Source: Lingula anatina
Taxonomy: Eukaryota; Brachiopoda; Lingulata; Lingulida; Lingulidae
Length of the DNA stretch: 64,000 nt
Direction: 5' to 3'
NCBI RefSeq assembly: GCF_001039355.2
Contig: NW_019774025.1
Coordinates: 509,626-573,625, forward strand
Under the pieces are notes generated by a model. That model saw only the letters and a program-made list of their open reading frames with translations. It did not search any database and had not been told where the DNA came from. The first letter of the stretch is position 1, and every line of letters starts with the position of its first letter. A program made the position numbers and the translations under genes. Shown here piece after piece: positions 11,986 through 24,163 of this stretch.

Positions 11986-14900
11986 ATATATTTAATAGCA
12001 CAGTTTCAAATTCATTTGACTTAAGGCATTCCATTTTACTATTTTTCTAAAACATTTAGTTTGAACACACCATCAAACTGCCAATTTAAGCTGGGTAACG
12101 TGAAAAAACTATACATGTTCAGTGAATGCGTTTAATATTCCAAATAAACACATATGTATATGTGATGACCAGGTCGTAAAAGTCACTTGTTTAGTGGATT
12201 GTAAGCGGGTGGCACTTTTAAAATATAGAGAAAAAAATTAATTTGTTAAAATGTACAAGATAACTGTGCTCACGAGGCGTGGTCGCTTAAAGGATGCAGC
12301 TCTTTTCGACTGATCACATTGCAATTGATGGCGCACTTGCGAGTTATGTTCATAACAATTTGAAAACGTGAACACTTTAAGATGGCCGATTGCTCACTGA
12401 CTGCTGTCGTAGACTGTGTTGTCTACACTACAGTTTGTATGCGTGTATCTACAGCAATTATAATAATGCTTTAACGTCTTACACAATGGAAATGTACATG
12501 AAAATTGGTAGAAAACGTGTAACTTCAGTCGAAGAACTGGTAGAAATGCTATTGGCTCCACTTGTACACGAATGAAGACTCTACCGGCATACAGTCACAG
12601 ATTTTTATCACTTGCACTGAGCGAATGTACACGTAGTCCAAATCGTACAAAATAGCTGTGACAAAAGGAGCTTATGCATGATTAGGTCGTGGCACAGGGC
12701 ATCGCAGGGTGCGTGCAAGATGCACGTGTTTCTTGCAGTTTCCAGGCGACGGATAAACCTGTCAGTCACGAACAAACCTTTGACAAACAAAATCTTTCTT
12801 TTGAAAACGGCGAATACCGGTTACATGTAACCCTAGTATGCTGATGTAATGGGGGCACGTTGAATAGATAACAACTTCATTTTACTGTATAAACGAGGCA
12901 GGTCAGGTTGTTTAAACATGTATGTGTAAACTAGTCACTAACGCCTATTATTTTGATAAGTTGGGTCATGCATATAAAACACCTGCATTAATTTTTTCAA
13001 TAAAAATATTTGAATTAGTTCATCTTATATGTTTGATCAATGACAAAACTATTTCCTGATTAGTTTGTCGGTACATTGGGGCTTTCTTGTCCTAAACAAA
13101 AATGAACTGAAATTGCCCTTAAACCAAAGGTAACAATATTTCAGTGTTGTAGCATGCTCGTTTTAATACCACAGCACTGATGAATAATTTAGTCAATGTG
13201 GTCTCCTCCAATCTACTCTGTGTTAACATGTTATAAGCCAATGTTACGTCAGAGCAATTCGGTGCGACTCCGTAACCTCACTTTGTATGAGAAGTGCGTA
13301 TTGATTATCAAAAACCAAATACATCTGTTGTTGATGAAGTGGTTCTTGAATTAAGTGAACTGCTATACAACAGTATTTGCCGCGAATCATTATTACTTAA
13401 TTATGCATCAAGTGGCTTTGGAACGATGGATAATTTGGCTGCAAGAAACCATATGAGTGACGTATAAGCACAAAACTATGTACAGGCAATGACAGAGTAG
13501 ATCTCATTCAACTCCCACCCGCTTACTGCAATGTTTTATAGATGGGACAAACTTTCACTGTCAAACTTAAGATGACAACATTTGCTCTACTCTACATCGT
13601 GGCGTCATGATTGACATAAAAAGCGAACGATGGCGTGTCCTGATTATGATTACTTATGGTGCACTGTACTATTTGTGGTGTTTTGTACTTTTAATTACAT
13701 GGAAAATGTATCTTTGTCTTTAGTGCTTTTTCTATTTAGGATCAGAACGGGGCTCCAATGGAGGTTAAACAAGTTTGTCTCCCCTCCTACACCCAAAAGA
13801 TATTTTTGGTTCTTGTCATGATTTTGTGGTCAGGGACATGTGTTTGGAATTGATAAAAGCATGTTAGGCCCCCGTCGTCTAGAAAACTAAGCAAATAATA
13901 CCACTGCAATTACTGTAATGAAACAATTTAGCTAATGGTGACTGTATGATACGAATTATAGATATTTATGAAAGATGTTAATTTTTTTCTTATAGTACGT
14001 GTGGTAGGTGGATTCAACTAGCTTAGTGTCTTGCTGTTTTTTTAACCAGCAACTAATTTATTAGAAGGGGATCTGTAACCTCTTTGAAGGGTTTAATAGA
14101 TGACAGTACTCACTAAATGAAACAAAAACAAATTTACCAAGTTTAGCACGACCGCATTCGAATTTTCAACTGACAACTAAACTGCATCAATATTCTTACC
14201 ATTGTGTGCAGCTGAACATTACCTAGACTAGCAGGAATTCACGACAGTGAAAAGTCACCTCAGGGTAAATAAACGGACATTAAGTCTATCAAACACAATG
14301 TTTGATCTCTCTAAGCCAGAATAGCGTTCTGCATTTTAAGAATGGGTGTGTTTAATTACCGGTCATCTCATTGTAACGAAGGAAATTATGTTTAGGATCA
14401 ATGTGCAGGAATATAAACATAAAAAAGGACTAAAAGGTAAGGGCCTAATGAAGTATGTGAAGCTGTACTATATCGGGTATTTATCTACGGGGATCTGAGA
14501 TATTGCACCTCTTTTGCGTGATATTCCACATCGTAAACGTGCTATTGTAGATGTCGATTGGCTTAAAGGCTCCGGCGGGGTGAAATAGTCCTTTTTTAAA
14601 GCAGAAAAAATATGAGAGCTGTATCTATCTTCTCAGTGGGAACTGGTTGTTGTGTGCAAAGATATAAATATTGAGTAAGTACGGAGTTGAGTCAGTGGTT
14701 TTAATGGCGGAATAAGTTACTTCTCGGCAGGAAATATCCAGTTTAAAGGAATTTTGTTGCGTTTTCGGCAATGATATCTTAGCCCTTGTCGTTTTCCGTC
14801 TGTTCAAAACGTTGCATTCATTTCTTTTGAATATCAGACGTATTGGATTTCGAATTTTGATTTTTTTCCACAAGTAATCTAGTTTAGCCTATATGTTTTG

Positions 14901-15785
14901 GCGTAAGACATAATTTGCAATAATACTTATCAATTCAAAAATAACTCCCTGTATTATTTTTACTTTCAGGACAACATAACATATTTGAACTGCACAGGTC
15001 TGTGGTCATATTGCGTGAGAGTTATGATTTAGGCAAGAGGTAATGTTTGCCGTCACGTTATCTTAATAAATATTTGGACGGGCGATCAAAAATATATGCG
15101 CTATACCAATAATATAATCACATACCAAAGTACAGAAACCTGTTCGGCATGTCAAATGCTAACTGATGTGACAACAACATGCAAACAGGTAGATTTTTTA
15201 TGAAACTGGCCTGTGTCACTGTCTGTATATTCTCAAGCAGTGGTGTGGTGAGGGCTTTTTGAAAGGGATGGTTTATCTTTGAGATTACTATTTTCTAATG
15301 TATAAAAAAGAGACTGTTGACAGTCTTTTAAAAGGCACTGCTCTCTTCGCTTGCTGAATATACCAGTAAAAAAGCGACATTTACCATTTAGTTTGACGTC
15401 TTTTTGTTCTGGGGAATAAATACCTCAGTACACTACCAAGCGTATAGACCGCAGCCTTCGAAAATGAGTTTGGGACATACTGTTACTCAAACAGCATACA
15501 AAAGTGAATTATCTTTTAAGTGGTATTGTGGAATAAAGTAGTGCATTGTTGACTCTTTTTCTACTGAATAAACACAAATACTCTCACCTATTGTGCACGG
15601 GTCTTGTTTGAACTGGAGAGATGTTATAGTAGCCGCACTTTGTGGCCTCATTAAATTACCTTGTGGTTACTTTGGTTTTAATTAATTAGCGAACTATGTT
15701 ACACTAGTAAAATTGGTGTTCAATAAATTAGACAGACCATACAGATAATATTCCCTTACGCCCTGTGTGTTTCTATTTGTTTTAG
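11986..15785. other. Gene-free stretch upstream of the receptor
   Basis: No coding region supported. It presumably holds the receptor promoter and upstream 5' UTR exon(s), which I cannot place. A pyrimidine-rich tract ending in tttgttttag at 15785 looks like a 3' splice site, implying at least one upstream noncoding exon. Confidence 0.4.
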
Positions 15786-18700
15786 GTTGTTAAGCTTATA
15801 TACAACTGACAGCATGCAGGAGGATTGAGAACAAGCTGTATCGATCGTTCGACCTATACTTCCTCTCAGTCGCCGTTCTAATCAGCAGCAAGTCGTCGAA
15901 TCGAGAATTCCGGGTGTCCGCCGTCTCCAGGAGCGCTTAAATGCAGGGACAATCTTTTGGAAATTTTACTTCGCAAATGAAGATTGATTCCGGCTGGCGG
16001 ACGCGGGCACGTACAGTATGGAACCTGTCCCCGAGTTCTTTGCCCCTGTTTGGGTCAATCTCAGCGAAGAGACTTCGGTGTTAAGTTACTCCCATGACGA
16101 CCCAACGGATGAGGTCACTCGCAGGAATTACAGCATCGTAAATGATATATTAACGTCGCAAAGTCCCTGGGATGACTTGAAGGATAATTTCACACTCTTC
16201 GGTAACGTTTCCCTTGTTAGCGATGGATGCGCGAACAAGACGAACCCCCATTCAACTACAGAGACCGTATTGTTATCAATACTTGTTGTCATACTCTCAG
16301 TAGTTACAGCAGGGGGAAATTTATTGGTCCTCATATCATTCAAAATGGACAAAAATTTACAGACAGTAAACAACTACTTTTTACTGAGCCTTGCCGTCGC
16401 CGACTTTTTCATCGGTTTCTTTTCAATGCCTCTTTACTCCGCTTATCTTATCATGGGGCGCTGGTCGCTCGGTCCTGTCATTTGTGATTCGTGGTTGGCC
16501 ATGGATTTTACCATGAGTAACGCCTCCGTAGCCAACCTGATCATCATCTGCTTCGACCGATATTTGTCCATCACCCGACCTTTGACGTACCGTGCTAAAC
16601 GTACGCCACGTCGGGCCGCCATAATGATATCGTTAGCATGGAGCATATCTTTCATCCTATGGACGCCATTGATCATCTCATGGCCCTACATAGAAGGCAG
16701 ACGGACAGTACCGGCCTGCGAGTGCTACATACAGTTCCTTCAAACTAATGAATGGCTTGCAGGAATTCTTACCATCGAAGCATTTTATTTACCCGTGACT
16801 CTAATGTGCGTTCTTTATTTACGGATCTACGGAGAGACCCGGAAAAGACAAAAGGAATTAAAAAATCTTCAAGCTGACAAGAAAATGGACAAGAACAAAT
16901 CAAAATCTAGTTCTAGCGACGACGATCTGACGTCTACTAGTAATTTTACGAGGCAGAACCACCAGGTGAATAGTATATCCCGAGAAAACTTAGAAGACAT
17001 GTCCGATAACGAGTCTGTCCAAGTGGAACAGATGACCGTACATCGCAGGACAGTCTGGCAAAAAGTTAAGACATGTTCTTGTTTAGCTATCGACAGGGAC
17101 CCGGAACACGAGGATTCTAGTTCCAGCGACCCAAGAATGTCGACTGATGATAATCTTTCTGCCGTCTGCCACCACTCTTCCAACAGAAGGGTATCCCGGC
17201 ACAGCCACCTTAACGGCAAGCCCGTGCAGCGTTGCGTCACCACCATGCCGCTAATATCTATCAACCCTGCGACGCCATCAGAATCACGTGACGGCATGAG
17301 TCAGCACGCGGCGGGAACTTCAAACGCAGATGCGACAACTGCAGATTCAAATCACAACCAGGAAGATAACTATCATTCTCCGGCCCATGATGACAAACAA
17401 AAAGATACGTTGTACACAATAGTCATTAAGCTTGGAAAAGAAGGAGATACCAGTTCCTGTTCTAAAATTCAAATGATTCGAGGGGATAGCACAGAAAGTG
17501 AATACAACTACTCCGATATTGATGACGGCGGGACGAAAGAAACCACTCTGTGCGATTTGAATGACGAGGCAAACCCTGGTATACGCCGTTCTATAAGCTG
17601 CGGGCCATGGGTTCCTCGAGGACGTGCTCCGGGCACCCCAGCTTTGGGGCGGAAAGTACACTCAAACGACGCCATTAGACAACAAATGCAACTTCGTCTT
17701 GTTAACAAAGTGGCCAATAAAATGAAAAATCAGAAAAGAATGAAAAAGAAGTTAGAGAAAAAACAGGACAGTAAAGCTGCCAAAACTCTTAGTGCAATTC
17801 TTTTAGCTTTTATAATAACCTGGACTCCTTACAGCCTCTTTGCTGTGATCAACCCTTTCTGTCAGAACTGTATCCCAGGGACTTTATACAACATAGGTAC
17901 GTATCGTATTCATAATATGCGGAACCTTGGTCCCATTCAGAATAGATGATCCGAGTACTAACTGACCCGCCGACCACACTTCAAAAGAGATGCCGCTGAT
18001 TCCTGGTCTCCCCGCCTCCACACGCGCCATAAAACGGATTAAATATCATTGCTAGGCCCCTGCAGCGACGGTGCGTGTGGAGGCGGGGAGAATCAGCGGC
18101 ATCTCTTTTGAAGTGTGATCGGCCATAGTTAGTTGGCGGATCAGTTAGTACTCGGATTATCTATTTTCAAGGCCCCATTCAGAATAGGGGATTAACAAGT
18201 CCGAGGGTCAAATATGGCGACCCACTAAAAAGCTAATGGACACTGAATAGGTATCCCGAGGGGAAGTATTTAAGTTGGTCGGCCATATTTGACCCTCGGA
18301 CTAGTTAGTCCCCTTTTCTGAATGAGGCTTTAGGCTGCATTCAGAACCGCGGACTAACTATTACGCGGGCTAAATATGGCGACCGAAAAAAAAAAGCTTG
18401 CCGTCTAATCCGCTAATAGACACTGAATAGATTCCCCGTGGGGAAGTATTCAGGTGGGTCGGCCATATTTGACCCGTGGACTAGTTTGTCCGCTGTTCTG
18501 AATGCAGCCTTAGAATCATGATGTCCCGCTTAGTCCACAGTTTGGAGTTTGACTGAAATGCAGATTTGAGGGGGGGGGGAGGGGGGTTAAAGTGAGCACA
18601 TGCCAACCTTTAGTTTTCTTCTGCTTTCTCTCCCAGTTAAATCTTACTTCCCAACCCCAATGCTTACTTTTGGTATTTGAGAACCAAGAGACCTCAAGTA

Positions 18701-21546
18701 AAAATCTGGAAAATGTTTTGACTGTCACGTGAACAAAATTCATATAGAAAGGCGTTCAATATTGGTAAAAATCAATATGATGATTATTCTGAACGCACAA
18801 ATGCATATACATGAAGGTCTAGGACAACAACTAAAACTGAACACCAATTATGTGTAGGCTCTTCTTACTTTTTTGCTTACAATCGCTGATTCGTCATTTG
18901 TAATGTGCCGTTATCTGTAAGTGATTAGTGACTTCTTGGAAGAGTGTCCTCATTGATAACAGATATAATACACTGTAACTTACTGTAATATACTGTAACT
19001 CGGTTTCAAATAGCAGTTCTGCACTGGTGAAACCATGTTAAAAAAATAACATGCATTTTGTGTTCTAAAGTATTGAGTAGCTCCGCAATCGACAGAGAGA
19101 ATACTAGTAGAAAGTACAGTTCAAAATGTTAGACCATTATCAAGTTTTAGTGTTCGACATAAAAAGTTCCGATTTCTTTCTTTTCTAATCAAAGCTGGAA
19201 TTAATTAAATCACTGAAAGCTTCTGCAACCTTTTGCCTTTTAATGAACAAATCCCACAGCGAGTTAATGTCAAATTCAGTTTAAAAGCATCAAAAGCAAT
19301 AAGCAAGCTCCCCTAATGCCATAACAGAATTTTAAGTGACCAAGCTCTTTGTATCGCATTTTATTTTCATATTACGCCTCCAACTCGTCTGTTTACTGGT
19401 AAACCATTTATAAAGGAGAGCGTTGGGTTCATTTTCCTTGGAAGCTAGTGTGGCTACTGCTTGGTTCTACTAGTCTCATTTGACTTTCTATTCTCTGTCA
19501 TATGAAGGATAAAAAAACCCAAGCCGAACATTTACACATGATCATTATTTTGTCTTTGACACATGAAAGAGGACGACGAGCCTAGAAAATTTACTCATAG
19601 AGAAAGAAATTTTTATTCTTCAGAATAGAGTAGCTTCACAATTTTATTTATGCAATATGTCGATTTTCACCAAGGGAACGTTTCTCAGACCGTATATCTA
19701 CCCTATACATATAATTATCTTCTACCCAAGTCCGTCAAACGACGCTGGTGCTTGTTCCCCGCAGTTATTTTCACAGTAATTCTTTCTCTCTACCAGAGGC
19801 CGGCTGAGTGATGACGTCATTTTTGTGCAATAATTTTCGCAGTGCAGATTTGTGCACAGCCAGTGCAGCCAGAGAAAATATGTAAATGTCTAATGAAAAT
19901 ATGTGAATGTCCAATGATAAAAAAAATCGCTCCACGGCCCTGGTTGAGGGTAAGTAACTCCCATGATGATGTCTCTTGTTATGCACAAGGTTCCAAAAAT
20001 GCACTCTTAAGCCGTAGTAGACTTATTAACAATTCAAAACATATCCATAAGCCAATTCAAATTTCGAAATATTTCCATAAGATTAGAGTTACCATTTTCT
20101 TAATCAAAACTCTGACATAATGATTTCAAGGGCGTTAATAGTGCTTATCACAGGGAAATCTTTTACGGGAAGATTTTTTTGTCTATATCACACGAAAAGG
20201 GGTGCCATACCTTGTTTTTGTGTTACAGTGTCATATGCCGAGTTTTAACAAAGAAACTTTATTAGCCACACATTTACAAATTTAACCCTATCGGGTATCA
20301 TTTATCTGTCTCCTACATTTATTTTCACATTAGTTTCCTAATAATGCCTCTCGATATGAGTAAGTTTTCAAAAATCTACTTTTGAACTCTGGTAGATCTA
20401 TTCACAACTCAAAACAATCCATAAGCCTATTCAAAATTTAAAACATTTCCATAAGATTAGTTTTACCTTGTCTTGGGTTTAACTCTGGCAAGTTAACAGT
20501 GTACAACACAGCGAAAACTTATACGGCCAGATTTTCCCATATAGATATATATATGTCTGGCAGTTTGGGAGGAAAATGAAAATTTAACTCTGGTATCAAG
20601 AAAGCACGCGATCTACTTTTTACTTCACCGGAGTTGGCCAGTGAAGTTTTCGCTCTGGCAAGCTCTTGTATCTGTTTCCTGGTCAGATGAGGCTCTTTCT
20701 GTAGAGCAACAGATGTCTAATGCCAGTTTTGTGTATTTAAATTATACATATATTTCTTTTGGCATTTTCTTGTGGGCCTGCAAAGCAAGAGATTAAAAAG
20801 AGTGGCCTACGGGGCTCCGGACATGTGTCAGCTTTTTCATGTGGAAAAGTCTATCACAACTTTCACTGTACATCACTCAAATATATTGTATTTCAACAGA
20901 AGCACGTGAGGGGAAAACTATATTACTTTACAGATGGAAGATGCTCTGGCACGTGTCATGAGGTATCCAGTATTGGTAGAATATCTGCGGGGAATGTCTG
21001 GAATTATGTCAGTAGTAATCCGTTAACGCTAAGTTCTTGCATTGATCTCGTATTACGCCATTCAAAGGCCTGGGGTGTTTACGTGGGTATTTCAAGCTAA
21101 TCAAATAGACCGAAATGAGATTTTCACCTGGTAATGATGCCCAGAAATAGAAAAATGGTTACTTAAATCAATGTTGATCTGAACCTTCCAAGAAATCTGT
21201 AACTTTGATTTTCGGTGTAATAATTACAGTTCTCGCATCGCTATCTGAGTGAATATATCCATTGCATTAGCGCTATCTGTTGCATTGCTTGTGGTTGAGA
21301 TTCATTTGTAGCACCGTTTTGATTGCTTTTGGTTGAGATATGTCTATATATTTTTCCTTAAACATTTCAGGTTATTGGTTGTGTTACATTAATAGTACAG
21401 TGAACCCTATGTGCTATGCCTTGTGCAATGCAAACTTCAGACGGACTTACTGGAGAATCTTAACGTGCAAGTGGCGACGGAAGCGCCAACAGCAACGACC
21501 GGCCCCTCGGCTTGTAAGGCGAGCAGCAGCCTATTCGAGGAGATGA
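15786..21546 (+). CDS. Muscarinic acetylcholine receptor-like GPCR
   Basis: Class A GPCR, 684 aa, from two coding exons: 16018-17896 and 21371-21546 (phase-1 intron, donor gtacgt, acceptor atttcag). A likely 5' UTR exon part spans 15786-16017. The N-terminus has five N-glycosylation sequons (N14, N37, N57, N63, N73). TM3 carries D163, the conserved amine-binding Asp, followed by DRY at 180-182. The disulfide cysteines are C156 and C236. The third intracellular loop is about 310 residues, as in muscarinic receptors. TM6 is [11 protein letters not shown]7 is [16 protein letters not shown], and the tail is basic. [11 protein letters not shown] after TM3 and [10 protein letters not shown] before TM6 are muscarinic hallmarks. 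Several orthosteric residues differ from vertebrate M1-M5: Tyr3.33 to Phe164, Thr5.39 to Ala248, Thr5.42 to Leu251 and Asn6.52 to Ser606. Ligand and G-protein choice are therefore uncertain. Confidence 0.9.
17924..18176. mobile_element. Foldback/MITE element A in the receptor intron
   Basis: Two arms of about 95 bases pair in inverted orientation: the segment from about 17924 to 18025 is matched by the reverse complement of about 18072-18170, including the shared cores gatgccgctgatt and ccccgcctccacacgc. The loop is about 45 bases. It starts 27 bases past the exon-1 donor, which explains why an apparent open frame runs past the true splice site. No coding capacity. Confidence 0.8.
18171..18329. 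mobile_element. Foldback/MITE element B
   Basis: Inverted arms of about 52 bases at close to 88% identity flank a short centre. The left arm begins ggccccattcagaatagggg; the right arm ends gaatgaggc. The centre (gacactgaatag... ggggaagtatt) is shared with element C, so B and C are the same family placed next to each other. Confidence 0.8.
18331..18513. mobile_element. Foldback/MITE element C
   Basis: Inverted arms of about 52 bases. The outer ends read ggctgcattcagaac on the left and the matching gttctgaatgcagcc on the right. It is homologous to element B in arms and centre. No coding capacity. Confidence 0.8.
20022..20467. repeat. Diverged tandem duplication in the receptor intron
   Basis: The segment at 20022-20093 (caattcaaaacatatccata and following) recurs at 20399-20467. 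The surrounding order of short matches (cacagggaaatctt near 20148; cagcgaaaactta near 20510) supports a repeat period of about 375 bases. Identity is moderate, so the duplication is old. Confidence 0.55.
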
Positions 21547-23890
21547 TTTCTCAGTTATTTACGTATAGTGCATTCAAACGTAGATGAAGAGGGAATTTCA
21601 TGAGGCACACTTTGGCCTTGTTGTCTGAAGAAGAAGAAACGTCTGCGAAGTGGAACTGAGGTGCTTATGTTCACAAGTGTGGAACTAACAACGCTAGTAT
21701 TACTAAAAGTAACAGAAAAAGGAAGAGATGAAGAGAAAAAATTGAAATATGGTGATCATTATTGATTATTGCTGGTAACAACGCCCACTTTCGTGGCTGA
21801 TTGGATGGCGGCGGGCATTTCATGGGGATATTTTTTTCCCTCACATCGTCTGTAAGTAAAAGAGACCGTTCGTGGGATTTTTGGTGTCTCGACACGTTTT
21901 GCGATACATAAATATGTATAAAAGGCATGCTACAACTTTTTTTGCGCTAATGAAAGTACTGCCCAATGCTCACATATTGTGCTTTGGCGCAATTGGACTG
22001 AAAAGGGGGGTATATTAAATAGTTGTTATGGAAACGTATGTTCATGAGATATATTTCAATTTTGGAGGTCGATATGAAGATTTTTAAATTAAGCGCTAGA
22101 AATCGGTAAGTTGCAGTAAGAACGTTTTTAGTTATTAAAGTTCCTTTTTTGTTGCTTTTTCGCTCTTAAATCCCATGAAAGGCCACCTAAAAAGGTCATG
22201 TTCAACTGAGAGGCATAATAGATTTGCAACCCGCATTTGTTGCCGTTGTTGAGTAAGATAGTCGGCTTATAGCATAAGACTTGGAAAGTTTGCATTGACA
22301 GTTGTTGAACGAGTGCATTCTGATAAGATCTATTTTGGTTGTTTGAGAAGTCGAACGAGTGAGGACATTTTATTAAAGAGTTGTATTCTGCAGCGAGCCA
22401 ACAGTGTATTGTACGTCGCATATCTAACAGTACTGCAATTTTCCGAAGGGTTACTTTGGTTGACAGGTCGTTCAAAGTATTTAGCCTTTTTCTAGACAAC
22501 TCAAGATAGAGATAAAAATTGTATTTTTGGATATAATTTTCTATAAATGCAAATTTCAAATTCCAATATTGATCTGTTATTTTACAACAAAAGGAATACA
22601 TAAACGTGTGCACCATGCAACTGTATTATTTGGTTTTCAAAACGTAAACCTAGCGATTTCAAAGCGAATTTTTAATGATGTGTCATAAAGCATGGATACT
22701 CTCCTGTACATTTCCAAGAATAATAATTATAAAATGGCTTTCAACAAATGCTACATTTCAACAAAGTGGTAATTTTGGTACAAACAGAACACTTCAATCT
22801 TTCCTTCTTCCAAAACCCAAAGTTTGGTATCTCTGCACATGTATACTTGTGATCACAATGATTTTGGAAAGAGATTGAAACCCCATGTCATGCAGTTCAA
22901 ATAGACGTTTATCAATTCACTTATCAAGGTACCAAAAACTGATCGCTTTTGTAAACTAACATTCTATTTTAAGGACTTGTTTGAAAGCACATTTCGGTTC
23001 TTTTGGTCTTGGACATAATAACGAATTTGTTATTATGTCCAAGTTTTGGTTGATTATTCTTGGCAAAGCATTCAAATAATGATGAATAGTAATTAAGTTG
23101 CCAAGTTTTTATCAGATATATCATGCAAGAATAGCTTTTTTAAAGAGAATTTCTACTTAAATAGGCGACAGTGTCTAAGTTTAATTGGTGCATATTTGGA
23201 AAACAGTTTTTCAGCATGAATTGAGTAAAAAAAACATACAATCTGAAATTAGTAAATACAAGAAGTGTTTAATATTTTGTAATGATCTTTCCTGACGAGT
23301 GATGCAATGGCACCATGACTAGCTGCATCTTTGTAATGACTGTTTTTTTAAATGAATTTTTATTTCATTTTATGAAATGTGTACATTTGAAAAGACTTAT
23401 TTACAATAAAGTTTCGTGAAAATAACTATTTTGATTATGCTTCACTAGATGTTAAAGCAAAAAAAAAAACTTTAAAGTAAAAGATAAAGTTCTTCAGAGA
23501 AATGTTCTTGCTTCTCTGTTCTTGTAGTCAAAACATAGCAACAATAATTAAAAACATTCATTTCCAAGTTCATGAAGCAGTTTATGAGGAATAACTGAAG
23601 TGTTGGCTCCAAAAAATTCGGAAACGATTGCCAAAACTCAGCTGTATGAGTATAATATCTCTAGAAGGTAAAACACTAGTCACCTGTCAGTCTGAGCATG
23701 CATACATAGACACCATAAAAGCTATAAGTGAATGTACTTAATAACAACCCTTGCTCTGCTGAGAGAAATACAAAAGATAAGCACCATTATAAAAACAGAT
23801 CATATTGTCTGCCAGTCATTTACCCTGATGTGTCTTCTTCACCAATTATGTATTGTGAAACACTACTTTATCAAATGACCACCCAAACCA
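21547..23890. other. Receptor 3' UTR and convergent spacer
   Basis: Between the stop codons of the receptor (+) and HHAT (-). A plus-strand AATAAA at 23405-23410 and a minus-strand AATAAA (tttatt at 23359-23364) lie within 50 bases of each other, as expected for two convergent genes with close or overlapping 3' ends. The open frame at 22128-22616 has no recognisable domain. Confidence 0.4.
23008..23043. repeat. Near-perfect 36-base palindrome
   Basis: Arms of 15 bases (cttggacataataac and its exact reverse complement) surround the six bases gaattt, which are themselves palindromic except for one pair. It lies in the presumed receptor 3' UTR or spacer and would fold as a strong RNA hairpin. 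Confidence 0.85.
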
Positions 23891-24121
23891 TCAGGTCTCT
23901 TTATCTTTCTTAACTGATTTAGAATCAATTTCAATTGCTACTTGTATAATACAGTAGACAACAGCAGACAGCATAAAAGCGGAAGTTGGCCAATCTGAAA
24001 AACGAGCAAACATATGAGTCAAAATTTGCAGTCATATTCCAATATCCAAAGGAAAAAATAAGAGACATTCTTTACACTGAAACAAGTTCAGATCCAAGTA
24101 TCACACTGTCCACTGTCTGCC

Positions 24122-24163
<42 letters not shown>

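Noticed and set aside
17897-17949. Receptor frame continuing past 17896 to a stop at 17949
   Set aside because: It runs through a consensus donor (gtacgt) into a transposon; TM7 is supplied by the exon at 21371 in matching phase.
20759-21100. 113-codon open frame in the receptor intron
   Set aside because: No ATG at its listed start and no recognisable domain; lies within the intron.
22128-22616. 162-codon minus-strand frame
   Set aside because: Falls in the presumed receptor 3' UTR with no domain or splice context.
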